A stretch of DNA of 64,000 nucleotides from Hennigella sp045617465 (GCA_045617465.1 JAZLIQ010000003.1:180291-244290), one strand, 5' to 3'. Positions 29,998 to 41,566 are shown, numbered from the stretch's first letter. A program made the numbers and translations. Notes: generated by a model from the letters alone, not told the origin.

Positions 29998-30920
29998 TGA
30001 AAAAAGAAACGTTTAGTGAAAGAGTAAAAAAAGAAATATGTAGTCTTCTTTTTGAAGATCACTGTTTGAAAGCTTTGCTTTCTTCCTTTATCACTAATCG
30101 TTTAACTATGACTTCTAAAAATGGTAAATGAATTTGACGGTTAACAAGTCAATTCCCATTTATCATTGAGTTTATTGCTAATGCATTTAAAAATCTTTAT
30201 GATGTAAAGATTACAACCAACTTATCAAAGACAGCAACAAACATTAATGGTGAAACTAACTATATAGATATAGAAGGTAATTTTGACCAAATTCAACATG
30301 ATTTATGTTTAAATGGTCAAGGCAATATAAATGAATTAACTTCATTACAATGTTGTAAAAGAGCATATATTGCTGGAGCTTTCTTGGCTGGTGGATCAAT
30401 CAATTCACTTGAAGCTAAATATTATCATCTTGAAATAAGAAGTGATGATTGAGAATATTTGTTCTTTCAACAAAAGATGTTAATTAGTTTTGGAATCTAT
30501 CCAGTTCTAACAAAGCATTCTAAGAAACAATTTATTCTTTATTTAAAGAAGGTAAATCAAATTTCTGACTTTTTAAAGTTAATAGGTGCTGGTAATTGTA
30601 TGTTAGCTTTTGAAGATCGTAAGATAACAAAAGATGCTAACATGTCAGTAACACGTTGAAACAACCTTGATATTAGTAATATCAATAAGTCAACTGTTTC
30701 TGGTGTTAAGCAAATTAAACAGATTAAAAAACTGCAAACTAAATCTATTTACAAAAAGCAACCAGCAAAATTTAAAGCTTACTGCGAATTAAGATTAGCT
30801 AATCCATCTAGTTCGTTGTCTGAACTTGTTAGATTAATGAAATCTGAATATAACATTAATACTACTAGACCGGGATTAAACCATCTAGTTAGAAAACTAG
30901 ATAAACTAAGTAAGGAGTAA
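29997..30920 (+). CDS. whiA: WhiA-family DNA-binding protein
   Basis: 307 residues. The LAGLIDADG-like half shows KRAYIAGAFLAGGSINS, and the C-terminal helix-turn-helix shows SSSLSELVRLMKSEYNINTTRPGLNHLVRKL. NNLDISNINKSTVSGVKQIKQI is the linker typical of WhiA. In mycoplasmas WhiA homologues repress ribosomal protein operons; in Firmicutes they affect cell division and growth. It is fused in order with hprK-lgt-trxB. TAATG overlap with trxB. Confidence 0.92.
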
Positions 30921-30922
30921 TT

Positions 30923-31168
30923 ATGAAATATACATATAAACCAAAAGGTGTTTGTTCTCAACGTTTTGAAGCAGATATTGAAAATGGGGTAATTAACAAT
31001 TTTGTAATAGTTGGTGGTTGCCAAGGCAACACACAAGCTGTTTGTAAATTATTACAAGGACTTAAAGTTGATACTGCTATAGCAAAATTAAAAGGTATAG
31101 ATTGTCATGGTAGAGGAACAAGTTGTCCTGACCAAGTTGCTCAATTCTTAGAATCTATTAAGAAATAA
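30923..31168 (+). CDS. TSCPD-domain protein (TIGR03905 type)
   Basis: 81 residues with the TSCPD pattern: YKPKGVCSQRFEADIENGVINNFVIVGGCQGNTQAV, then KGIDCHGRGTSCPDQVAQFL. The four conserved Cys (GVCS, GGCQ, DCHG, SCPD) suggest metal binding. This domain also ends some class II ribonucleotide reductases, where it is an accessory; the free-standing form is of unknown function. It lies between whiA and the PPTase with a TAATG overlap downstream. Confidence 0.88.
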   Translation: MKYTYKPKGVCSQRFEADIENGVINNFVIVGGCQGNTQAVCKLLQGLKVDTAIAKLKGIDCHGRGTSCPDQVAQFLESIKK

Positions 31169-31707
31169 TGACTAAAGTTTTAATTATTGATGCTAATGGT
31201 AAACAGCCAAATGTTGTTTTACCATCTAATATTCAAAAGCATTGTAATCAATATAAAGATGACAAACTAAAACAAACAAGTTTACTTGCTTGAAAAAGTT
31301 TGGGTAAATACATAGATTTAACTAAAGTTAAGTTTAACGAAAATAGTAAACCCTATATTCCAGGCAATAAAATTTGTTTTAGTTTAAGTCATAGTTTAGA
31401 TGTAATTGCTTTAGCTATTAGTAATAAACCTATTGGTATTGATGTTGAAACTATTATGCCTTTACCAATAGTTAGACAATTAGCTCAGCGTTTGTTAAAT
31501 AAAAAACAATTATCTTTATACTATAAAGCAAAAGATAACTGTGTTTGGTTTGCTAAATATTGAACACAACATGAAGCTTATATAAAACTTAAAGGTAATT
31601 CAATAAGTTTAGCTAACTTTAAAAAAAATCTAAAGTGTAGTATAGAAACAAGACAAATAAAGAAAAATAATCGAATATATTTTGTTTCGGTTGCACAAAA
31701 AAAATAG
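31168..31707 (+). CDS. Sfp-type 4'-phosphopantetheinyl transferase
   Basis: 179 residues. The two Sfp family motifs are present: GIDVE at 90-94 (Mg ligands) and FAKYWTQHEAYIKL (W132 coded by TGA; the F..W..KEA..K pattern with His for Lys). It transfers phosphopantetheine from CoA to carrier proteins. In this window the targets are the ACP at 32958 and the carrier domain fused to the AMP-ligase at 37978. An Sfp type, rather than the short AcpS usual in Mollicutes, is notable because Sfp enzymes accept several carriers. TAATG overlap with the TSCPD gene. Confidence 0.85.
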
Positions 31708-31732
31708 GCGTAAAGCCTATTTTCTTTTTTAC
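31698..31732. terminator. intrinsic terminator
   Basis: AAAATAGGC-GTAAA-GCCTATTTT followed by a T run after the PPTase stop. A run of A on the other side could serve the convergent lipoprotein gene. Confidence 0.8.
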
Positions 31733-31738
31733 TTAACA

Positions 31739-32590
31739 CTAAACAACAATTGTAACATCTTTGAAGTAATGACTAGCGTAAAATAAACCAGTCACATCTT
31801 CTTCCAAGTCAAATGTTGTTACATCTTCATCATACATTCCAACGTATGGAATTGCTGCAACGAATTGTCAGAATGGAAAGAATGCTACAAAGTTCTCTAA
31901 TTCTGAAAGGGTTGCTGGAGCAGTGAATATTGCATGTTCATCAAAATCAGGAATTTCGATTTCTTTTTTAGCAGTATCATCTATGTATGACATAGATCCT
32001 TTTGTTGCCACATCAATTATTACATTACCTGTTGGAACAAATCATCCTGGAGTGTAAACAATGTAATAATCTTTTAAAGCAACTTCACCTTTGTCGCCAG
32101 TAAATGTTGTAGAGGTTAAGTTACTAAATGAACATTGAATGTTAAAGTCGAATTTTGTAACATTTACATACTCTCCAACTTCAGCATGTGCAGCTTCACC
32201 CGCAACGTGTGCGTAATAAGTAACTCTCAAATATTCTGTTCCTGTTTCATCTTTAACTCAATCAACACCTACATCCAAATCATAAGTCGTGAAATTAGCA
32301 AGGTAGTTAATTTTATCTCTAGATTCTTTTGTGTTTAAACATTGAGAGTAAGTGTATAGAATATCATCTCTAATGATGTCTGTATTTAATACAGCTCTGT
32401 CTCTATATACTTCATTTGCATTAGCTGTACCATCAATTGTTGTTTTTTCATATGGTGTTACACCAGGAACATATTCAGCTAACATGTCAGTGTATCTTGT
32501 TAATCCACAAGAAGTTGTAGCTAATGGAATAGCTACTGCAGCTACTGAAGCAGCTGATACTAGTGGAATTAGTCTTGTTTTTAATTTCAT
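31739..32590 (-). CDS. lipoprotein of unknown function
   Basis: 283 residues. Signal peptide MKLKTRLIPLVSAASVAAVA, lipobox TTSC with Cys 28. The mature part has beta-type repeats and several Trp from TGA; no family recognised. AAGGAGAT lies eight bases before the ATG. It follows a small membrane-protein gene by 20 bases, and the two probably share a promoter near 32935-32950. Confidence 0.85.
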
Positions 32591-32610
32591 AATTTATATC
32601 TCCTTATTAA

Positions 32611-32916
32611 TTATGCACCTGTTGGGTGTCCTGCGTAGATTCATAAATTAACAACATCGTAAACAACTTCAAGTACTAATGCAGTTACGCCTGCAGCAAT
32701 ACCAACAATTGATAAGATGAAACCAATTTTTGCTCTACGTGCGTACTTCTTATCTGGGGCTTTACGTCCCATGATACCTAATATTAAACCTACGATACCA
32801 GGAATAATTCCTAATCCGTAAATTCAACATGTACATACCGCAACAATACCTAAAATGAAACTTGCTTGTGCAAATTTTTCTCTTTTAGTAAGTGCGTTCT
32901 TTTTGTTTTTTTCCAT
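32611..32916 (-). CDS. DUF4190-like small membrane protein
   Basis: 101 residues. After a basic start (MEKNKKNALTKREK) come two helices in the DUF4190 style: QASFILGIVAVCTCWIYGLGIIPGIVGLILGIMGRK, then AKIGFILSIVGIAAGVTALVLEV. TGA is not needed for this frame. AAGGAG precedes the ATG, and TATAAT lies upstream. Function unknown; the family is common as a short membrane accessory in Firmicutes. Confidence 0.7.
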
Positions 32917-32957
32917 AATTTTCTCCTTACCTATATATTATATATAAAGATAAATAT

Positions 32958-33209
32958 CTATATATTAGATTTTTTTAATATGTAATTTATTACATCATCA
33001 ACCGTTTTGAATGATTTAAATGATGTTTTTGTCATATCAACATGGAATTCTTTTTCAATTGTGAATGCCATGTAGACAATTGATATTGAATCAAAACCCA
33101 AATCTTGAACTAAGCGTTCTTTACCAGTAATGTTTTCAACATTAGCTTTTTCGCCTAGAGCATCTTTAAATATTTTCTTTAAACCTGGAAGAATTTGTTC
33201 TCTGATCAT
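32958..33209 (-). CDS. acpP: acyl carrier protein
   Basis: 83 residues, acidic and helical. The phosphopantetheine site is S41 in LGFDSISIVYMAF. The remaining helices match ACP. It ends the six-gene lipid operon (39918 to 32958) and starts one base after the stop of the AMP-ligase, which suggests that this ligase charges it with fatty acid. No fatty-acid synthase genes are in the window, so a carrier role in uptake and transfer is more likely than in synthesis. Confidence 0.92.
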   Translation of the reverse strand: MIREQILPGLKKIFKDALGEKANVENITGKERLVQDLGFDSISIVYMAFTIEKEFHVDMTKTSFKSFKTVDDVINYILKKSNI

Positions 33210-33210
33210 A

Positions 33211-34713
33211 TTAATGCTTCTTTCTCAAGATTTTCATAGCAGGGCTTCTTTCAAAATCTTTATCTCTAATTATGATTTTTGTAATTTGCTCGTATGCTTG
33301 TAAATCCTTATTTATCTTAATTAGTTCTTGATCTAAATAAGCTTTTGGATCTTTAATCTTAGCTGTAATAGATTCACGTAGTGTTACTTCTAACACTAGG
33401 TTTTGAACATTGTGTTCATTTCTAATATCATAAACTAATGCATCTTTGATTAAATCTATTTTCAAAGCTTTAGCTTCAAGATATGCTGGAGAAACTTTTT
33501 CTCCATTATCTAAAACAATTAAATCTTTAATTCTTCCAACAATGTATAAGTTTCCATATTCATCAAACTTAGCTAAGTCACCAGTTTTAAATCATCCATC
33601 ACTGAATGCTTCTTTGTTGGCAACTTCATTTTTATAATATTGATTCATCATGTTGCGACCTTTTAATCAAAGTTCGCCATCAACAATTTTAGCTTCTTGT
33701 TCTGGAAATAACAATCCTACAGATTGTGAATATTTAACTGCGTTAGGGTTTCCTGAAACCATATTTGCAAATTCAGTCAAACCATATCCTGGGCAAAAAT
33801 CTATGCCCAGTTGTGAGAATTGCAATGGCAGATAAGGTGGAACGTTTGCTGATCCGCAAATAATTGTATGAACTTGTCCTCCTAATATTTTTGGAGAATG
33901 AGCTTTTGTCATTCCTAAAAATAATTCAGCTATAGCTGGAACAATAATTAATACTGTCGGTTGGAATGTTGCAAGTTCTTTAAACATTTGCATTTTATCT
34001 TGGTTGTAATAAATGCAACTTCCAGTATATAAAGCACACAACATGTTTCTAATAAATCCAAAAGAGTGTGTTAATGGAATCATACAATAGTATTTTTGTT
34101 TAAATACTTTATCAAGTCCATAACATCCATTAATAGTTCCTCTCATAATGGCTGTGTGACTTAACACAACTCCTTTTGGTATCCCTGTGGTTCCCCCAGT
34201 TAACAAAATACAAGCAGGATCTTTTTCTTGGATGTTTGTTTTTAAAATATCTTGCTTGGCATCTACACCAAATAATGAATTTACTTCTTTCTTTGCTATA
34301 GCAACATTAACAGTATTAGCTTCTAGTTTCTTGTCATACACTAATGCTTGAACATCAAGTTGTTTACATAATCCAGGTAATTGATCTTTGTTTAAACTTG
34401 CAGGAAAACAAACTGCAACTTTACCACTTGCCATAATAGCCAGAGCTGCAACTTCAAACTCATAGCTGTTTGGAATAAAAATACCAATGTGTCCTTGGAC
34501 ATTAGATAATGATGATGCTACACTTAATACATCTTTATATAAATCATTAAATGTTTTAGTTTTACCATCATTTAATGTAACAGCATTATCATTACCATAT
34601 TGTTTTTTAATATGTTCTAATAATTCTGTTACATTCTTTAAATCAACAAATTGTTTAACGATTGGTCTGTCAAACATTTGTTTTCTATAAGTTTCAATTA
34701 AATTTTTATCCAT
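33211..34713 (-). CDS. AMP-dependent acyl-CoA/acyl-ACP synthetase
   Basis: 500 residues. All adenylate-forming motifs are intact: LTGGTTGIPKG (171-181, the ATP loop), PLTHSFGF, GYGLTEFANMV, FKTGDLAKFD, GRIKDLIVLDNGEKVSP and, near the end, the catalytic Lys in RSPAMKILRKKH. It activates a carboxylic (probably fatty) acid as acyl-AMP and passes it to a thiol. The neighbouring ACP and acyltransferases suggest an acyl-ACP synthetase like the one in Aas. The ATG at 34713 has AAAGGA ten bases upstream and overlaps the preceding acyltransferase stop by eight bases. Confidence 0.88.
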
Positions 34714-35389
34714 TGTTGTTTTCCTTTCTGTTTTTTCAAGAATCATATAATTGTTTTAATTTTATTTCTTCTTGCTGTAACAATTGTGTTATCTTATCCA
34801 TTGATTCTCTCATAGATGCGCTACTATCCATATATTGTTTATAGTCTATTTTATTCCCAATAACTACTATTTGTCTATTGCGTCTTTTATGTCTAGGTGC
34901 AATATAGATTGGTAATATTGGTGCTTCACACAACACAGAGATCATTCCAATGCCAGATTTAAATGATCTAATCTCTTCTTGTTTGTCGACATGCGCTTCT
35001 GGAAAGATAGTTACAATGTGTCCTCTATCTAATACATCTTTTACTTGTTTGAATGTATCAATAGATACATCATCACGATCTAATTTAATAGCACCAGTAT
35101 GTTTGAACAATCAATTATTAAATTTCCTTTTGAAGATTTCTTTGGTTGCTAAGAACAATACTCTTCTACTTCATACAGCATGCATGATAGATACTGGATC
35201 TTCAAATGATCCGTGATTAGCAGCAATAATAAATTTTCCTTTAAACAAATCTTTTGGTTTCTTGCCATCTAAATATAATCTTTTCATTCTTTGATCAAAC
35301 AAAACAGGTAACGCTCCTGTTACTTTTGCAAAATCATATAGTCACATTTTATGATCGAATAACTTTGTTATTTTGTTTGGTCTTGACAT
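34706..35389 (-). CDS. PlsC-family acyltransferase (second of two in the island)
   Basis: 227 residues. The HX4D motif appears as NHGSFED (near residue 60), the second motif as GAIKLDRDD, the third as FPEAH, and the fourth as APILPIYI. It resembles lysophospholipid or lysophosphatidate acyltransferases. The last ten codons run past an in-frame TGA (Trp) to a TAA inside the start of the AMP-ligase gene. The start is two bases after the preceding acyltransferase. Confidence 0.85.
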
Positions 35390-35391
35390 AA

Positions 35392-36045
35392 TTAAGAAGT
35401 TTGTTTATCTAATTCTTTCTTTAGTTGTTCAATTCTGTTCTTAACAAAATTATTAATGTTAATGATGTTTTCTTTTGTTGTTTTCTTTTCGTCTAACAAC
35501 AAGTTTGGAATAATTGGTTTACCAACCATTATTCTAGCTCTTTGTCTATTTGCTTTTCGTTTCTTTCTTCCATATACTCCATTTACATATACTGGAATAA
35601 TGGGAACATTATTTTCTAGAGCAATATAAACATAACTTGGTTTAAATTCCAATAAACCTGGAGGATCTTTTTCTGTATGAACTCTTGATTCGGGGAAGAT
35701 TAAACCAAATTGTCCTTTTTTCAAACATTGGGACATTGTTGTTAAAAAACTAAAGTCAAAGTTTTGTCTGTCTACTTTAATTCCGCCCATATGATTTAAT
35801 AAACGCTTCAATGATTTATATTTATATAAACCTTCCCCAACAAGCGTTCTAATTGTCTTTGTTGGGAATGTATATCAAATTAATGGATAATCATAAACTG
35901 ATGTATGGTTAGAAATAATTAAAGCAGGACCTTCAATTTTTCTTAAATTCTTATCACCATTTTCATAATGAATTTTTTTATGATAATAAAAATGTTCAAG
36001 AGGATATCCAGTTATTTTAACAAATCACATAAACGGTTTGTTCAT
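35392..36045 (-). CDS. PlsC-family acyltransferase (first of two in the island)
   Basis: 217 residues. NHTSVYD (HX4D), GGIKVDRQN, FPESR and NVPIIPVYVNG match the four PlsC motifs. There is no clear membrane helix, so it may bind the membrane peripherally or through its neighbour. It starts one base after the MFS transporter stop, with AAGGAGG inside that gene. Together with the next gene it could carry out the two acyl transfers, or act on different lysolipids. Confidence 0.85.
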
Positions 36046-36046
36046 A

Positions 36047-37978
36047 CTAGCTAACCTCCTTTTTGTCAATTGCTTTCTTTTGAATGGTTGCAATTAAATT
36101 TATCTTGTGTTGCAAGATAGATAATGTTACTAAATTCAAATAGAATAAGCTAAAGATGATAATCAATGGTGTATATGGTTTTGTCTTGATTTTCATTTTT
36201 AAACACTTTTCATCTGTTGCTTTATTTAGCTTATAAGCTAATAATGCTGCTAATGGGAAGCAAACAAAGATTAGTAATACTCATCATTTGCTAATTTTCT
36301 TTTGTGCAAATGTGTTTACATCATCAATAACAGAACTATATCATGCAAAACCAAATATTGTTGCTGATAAGAATCATAAACAATTGAAGACTAAATTAGA
36401 TGCTCCTTCAATTGGATAAGTAATTGGTTTTTGAATAGATGCAATCTTCTTGTTATATTGTTCTTCACTAACTATTTGTAATCCAACCAAACGTGGTGTA
36501 TAGTTCTTAGGCATCATAAATGCACAAGCAAATCCTACTAAACAGAAAGCACAAGTAATCATTGGTACAATGAATGTTCCAAAGTTATATACATTAGAAG
36601 CACTTGTTCCTAATATACTAGCTGCTTCTGTAGAGTCTTGCGCTTGAACTATTCCACTAATTCCTTTAGCAAAGAACAAGTTCTTGATATTTTCTCATAT
36701 TAAACTACTTGATATTGCTCCTGCAACAGAAGTAGTTACTGCTTGAGTAGCAAAATACATAGAAGAATGGTTTCTTCCTGTTAGTTGTTCTTCTACTGTA
36801 GATATTTGTGATGGAATTAAATAACTCATCATAAAGAATGATCCAATTGCAAATGAACCAATAATTCCACCAGCTGCAGCAATGATCATTTTTACTGTTA
36901 TGTTATCTCCCATTACATATGTGCTTCCTATTAGGAAGGCAGTAATGGCAACAGCAAATGATAATAAACTTGTTTGGAAAGCAAACCTTACACCTTTTCT
37001 TCTCTTAAGTCTATTGAATAAGTAAAGCATTAATGGAACCGGTGCAAATGCAAATGTGTCAACAATAGTCATTTGTGTTCCATTTAATCCCATTCCACCA
37101 ACAATTAAAGCATTCATTGAAACAAGGAATAATTGTAAGCCAAAGAAAGAACAAGAGTTGACTAGTAACCATTTCAAGAAAGGTTTATTCTTTCCAGTTA
37201 ACTTAAGACTTTCTATAAATTTAACAGGTGGTTGTGATTTTAATGGTGTAACATCATAACCCATTGATATTGCTTTAGCTTCTCACTTCTCACCTTCTTT
37301 AATCATGATTAAAGGAATAATCATAGTTAGCATAAATGGTAAGCAGAAGAATACTAGCTTATCAATATGAATTTGTGCTGTATTTAAGATTACAGGAACT
37401 AATGCATATGCTAAACAATATGTAATAGTATCAAAGAACGATTTGTATGCAGATACTCTACTTCTTTGCTTTTCGTTGATACATACAGTAGATAAACTAC
37501 CATAGAAAGCAATTAAGTTCATTGTATATGTAGCAAAGAAGATTAGTGCTCAGAAGAATAACCAAACAGTGTTTCCTATTTGTTGAGATGTGGTTATTCC
37601 ATCTGCATTTACAAATAATGGATACCAACACATACTAAATGAAACAACCATCGGTATAAAACAAATAGCTATTGGTAATCTACGATTTCCTCATTTTGTT
37701 CTTAAACCATCAGTTAATGCGGCAAATGGTATATCTATAAAGCCATCAAAGCATTTAGCTATTGTTCACAAAATAGAAAACAATACTGGAAGAATTAAAC
37801 ATATTCCACTAATTGTTTGATATTCTCATCCTGTTGTTCCACCAGCTTGTAATGCTGCAGGATTAATAGCATTAGATAAATATGCTCCCATAATAACCAT
37901 AAGAAGGTTAGGACCAAATCCTGATGCAGAGAACAAGATTTCTTTTCAAGAACGATTTAATGTATTAAACTTTTTCAT
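36047..37978 (-). CDS. MFS transporter of the GPH (sugar/lysolipid) type
   Basis: 643 residues after several TGA Trp. About twelve membrane helices; the motif KCFDGFIDIPFAALTDGLRTKWGNRRLPI at the second/third helix is the GPH cation-symporter signature (also found in MFSD2-type lysolipid carriers). A long cytoplasmic loop contains GYDVTPLKSQPP. Its place between an AMP-ligase-carrier fusion and two acyltransferases argues for a lipid or fatty-acid substrate rather than a sugar, as LplT stands beside Aas in Proteobacteria. This is inference from context. Confidence 0.75.
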
Positions 37979-39918
37979 TATCGCTCCTTCTTTGCTTTAA
38001 TAATGTAGTCACTGAATTCTTGAACAGTAACACATTTAACACTTGTTAAATCTAGAGTAATATCAAACTCTTCTTCAATCTTGGCAAAGCAAGTACAGTA
38101 ATCTATACTTGTTCCACCAAGCTCTAAAAAGAAGTGTTGGTTATTACCAATTGTAGATGGATCTTTATTTAACACACAACCAAAGATCTTTTTAATAACT
38201 AAAATTACTTGGTTTGTTGTTTCATTATCGCTCTTATCTACTTTTTTAGTTAGGTCAGAGTAGTGTTTTAATTCAACTTTTTTATCTTTTATCAATTTAT
38301 CTAATATTTTTCTACTAACCTTGATAGCGTTAGGTGGTGTAATGTTATCATATGTGTAGTAAACAGCTTCAATTTGATATCCTAATCCCTGTAATTTTTT
38401 AATGTTAGCGTTTACTTCATTAACAACATTATCAAGAATGTAAACATTCTTATGTTTAGGAACTTGAATAATTAATGTTGGTTTGTGTTCATAGCTTGTG
38501 ATAACATAATTTGCGGCATATGTAAATTGAAGTTGTTTTTCTAACAAGTCTGGATTTATCTTTTCACCACTGTGCCCAACAATAACATCATCTAATCTTC
38601 CTTGAATGAATAAATGATGATGTTTCATACTCCCAACATCTAATGTATCAAATCAACTATTATTAAGTGATACACATTTACCATCTTTGTAATAATAACG
38701 ATCACAAGTTGATAAACCTTTAATTAACAAGTGGTTATTTTCTAATTTAGCTTCAACTGTTTTTAATGGTTTTCCAACAGAGCCTTGAATAATGTATTTA
38801 GGTCTTCTTCTTAATTCAACACAAATAATTCCTACTTCACTAGTTCCATATCCATTGACTAATGGATATCCAACTGAGTTAAGTAAGTATAGTGTTGAAT
38901 CTGAAATGTATCCTCCACCAGTAATTAAGAATCTAATAGAATGACCAAGTGTACTAATAATTACTTGATTAAATATTTTTCGTGCAATCTTAATTCCAAG
39001 TGCTGGTCAAATATTTTGTATAGCTAAACTTAATTTTTGTGCTCGTCTAAATTGTTTTTGTTTCTTGACATCTAAACGATTAACTTGTTTTGTTATTTCT
39101 TTAGCAATAATATTTCAAAACATTGGAATTGAGAAAATGTGTGTTACTTCACATTTGCGAATTGTTGATAAGATTGTTTCAGCGCTATAGTTTTCTAAAA
39201 AGACCATAGTTCTACCAAACAAACTAAATCAAAGATATGTTGCAACAAAACCAAAGATATGGTAGAAAGGCAAGAAAGCTAAAAGCTTTAATCTTTTCTT
39301 GTAGTGTCTTTTAATTCTTCTGCTTTCCCCGATAATGTTTTTTGAATTTAATAATTGGCTATGCATATTCTTGCCAGTATAAACACAGATTTTGTAATTC
39401 ATAGAACTAGCTGTTGTGCAAATTGCCATCTCATCAGCTCAATTTTCGTTTGTTAACAATTCTTGATTTTTAATTTCTTCGTATGTTGGTAAAACAAATG
39501 GTTTGACTTTGAAAGGAACAGAAGCGTGTTCTTTGCAAACAACAATATTTTCTGCTTTCATTGTTGCAACGATGTCGTTATTAACATCAATTGGTAGTTT
39601 TGTATTTAATAACAATGGTTTATAACCAATCATCAATAAAGCTCAGAATGTGGCAACTCAGTTAATAGAGTTGTCCATATACAAACCAACAAAGCTTTGT
39701 TTAGGTGCAGTTAAGTGTTTTTGTAGATATGTTGCCATTTGATAACAATATTCTTTAACTTGTTTGTAAGAAATTGTTTTCACTTCAAACATTTTTATGT
39801 ATTCTGCAAAAATTCGATCATCTTGATCATGAATAATATTAAAAAGCGATTGAAAAGTTGGAGCATTCTTTTTCAATTGGCTAGTTTTTAGGTTTATGTA
39901 TTTAAAAAGTATTTCCAT
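37978..39918 (-). CDS. AMP-ligase-like protein fused to an acyl carrier domain
   Basis: 646 residues. Residues 1-540 follow the adenylate-forming fold: FLPFYHIFGF, NGYGTSEVGIIC, DTLDVGSM, GRLDDVIVGHSGEKINP, and a Lys pair at 533-537. However the ATP loop (normally TSGTTGxPKG) reads TTASSMNYKICVYTG at 168-182, losing the Gly/Thr/Lys pattern. Residues ~565-646 are a carrier domain with S604 in LELGGTSIDYC. It shares one base with the MFS start and heads the lipid operon. The domain order is that of NRPS-like A-T enzymes. Whether it activates a substrate or only holds acyl groups is unclear. Confidence 0.78.
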
Positions 39919-39982
39919 ACTTATAAAATAATATAAAAGTATTTATATTATACACTATGTAAAAAATGAATAATAATTATTG

Positions 39983-40010
39983 TAAAAAAAGAGGAAGGCC
40001 CCTCTTTTTA
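39983..40010 (-). terminator. intrinsic terminator after fhs
   Basis: On the minus strand AAAAAGAGG and CCTCTTTTTTT pair around GGCCTT-type loop sequence, just before the start region of the lipid operon. Confidence 0.8.
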
Positions 40011-41534
40011 TTTTCAAGTTTTAGCTCTAGGAACTTTTGGTAATCCTGGCATTCTAAAGACTTTATCACATAGAACAACAGCTAATTTGCTTCCTGTATT
40101 TAACAAGATGTTTTGTACGCCTATTACAGGTTTGTTGTTTTCAAAACCGGTTTCAATATTTCCTGGTTTTTTACTCATACAAACATAGAAACCATTTTTA
40201 CTATATTTTTTAATTAGTTGTTTTGCTTTAGGTGTAAAGTGAATTGTTTTGATGCTATAACACTTATTAACAATTTGCTTAATTTTCTTTTCTAAATCTT
40301 GTGATGGTTTATATAAATAGCATGGTGTTTTAGGTGTTTTAGCTAAAGCTACAACCTTCTTTGCTAATTCAATTCCGCCTTTTGATCCATTAACAAATCC
40401 TGTGTCAAAACTATATGGAACTTTTTTGTGTTTTAAGAAGTTAGCAAGTTTCTTCATGTCTTTTTTAGTGTCAGAAGCAAATTGGTTAATTGCAACTACT
40501 AAAGGAATTTTATATTGAAGTAGGTGATCAATATGGATTTCTAAATTTCTTAAACCCTTTTCAAAGTTTCCATTACCTTTTTCAAGAACAGATTTAATTG
40601 TTGAAACTAAAACAATACATGATGGTTTTAGCTTGTTTTCCTGACAAACAATATTTAAGAATTTTTCAGCACCAAGGTCTGATCCGAAACCACCTTCAGT
40701 GATAACATAATTTGCTAATTTTAATGCAGCTTGCGTAGCAATTGTTGTTGATACTCCAATAGAAATATTAGCAAAAGGACCACCAGAAACTAAAGCCATA
40801 TTTCCTTCTAAAGTTTGAACAATGTTTGGATTAAAACAATGTTCCATAATACTCATAATTGCCTTAGAAATTCCTAAATCTCTTACATAAACTGGTTTGC
40901 CTGTTTTTGAGTAGGCAACAAGCATATTATCTAGTCTTTTGGCAAAGTCTTGTTTACTCTTAGACAAACAGAAAATTGTCATAACTTCACAAGCCGAAGT
41001 AATGTCAAATCTTGTGTCATATGAAACTCTATCGTTAATTTTTACATTAATAGATCTTAATGATCTATCATTCATATCCATTACTCTAGTATGAACAATT
41101 TTTTGTGGGTCAATGTTTAATTTACTACCTTGATAAACTTCATTATCAATTACTGCAGCAATTAAGTTATTTGCACAAGTGATAGCATGTATGTCTCCAG
41201 TGAAATGTAAATTAATTTCGTTTTCAGGAACAATACTTGCTTTTCCAGCACCAGTTGCTCCACCTTTAACACCAAATACTGGTCCTACTGATGGCTCACG
41301 TAAAGCAACAATTGTTTTCTTACCAATTTTATTTAATGCATCAGTTAAATTAATACTAATTGTTGTTTTTCCTTCACCACTACTAGTTGGACTAGTTGCT
41401 GTAACTAAAATTAACTTACCTTTGTCTTTCTTAGGTAAATTGTTTGTATTTAATTTAGCTATATAGTTACCATATAGAGTAATGTCTTTATTTTTAAGAC
41501 CATATTTCTTAATAATTTCGTTGATAGTTTTCAT
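40008..41534 (-). CDS. fhs: formate-tetrahydrofolate ligase
   Basis: 508 residues, somewhat shorter than the ~555 of most homologues. The ATP loop TSPTSSGEGKTT lies at 47-58, then PVFGVKGGATGAGKA and the NEINLHFTGDIHAI segment, all family marks. It makes 10-formyl-THF from formate. The start is ATG at 41534 (MKTINEIIKK); a longer frame upstream would run into the divergent gene and lacks family sequence. TATAAT lies nine bases before the ATG. With the FolT-like and DHFR-like genes it points to a working folate cycle. Confidence 0.94.
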
Positions 41535-41536
41535 AG

Positions 41537-41566
41537 TATCTTTATTATAAACATATAATAAAGATA
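41537..41566. promoter_or_regulatory. symmetric divergent promoter of fhs and nitroreductase
   Basis: Perfect 13-bp arms TATCTTTATTATA and TATAATAAAGATA with a four-base centre. The right arm contains TATAAT (41554-41559) for the nitroreductase; the left arm contains the complementary ATTATA (41544-41549) for fhs. The two -10 boxes are only four bases apart, so the two polymerases cannot bind at once. Confidence 0.6.

Noticed and set aside
36047..37978. Sugar (melibiose-type) transporter as the sole reading of the MFS gene
   Set aside because: The GPH signature alone would allow it, but the tight operon with acyltransferases and acyl ligases makes a lipid substrate more likely; kept as an alternative.
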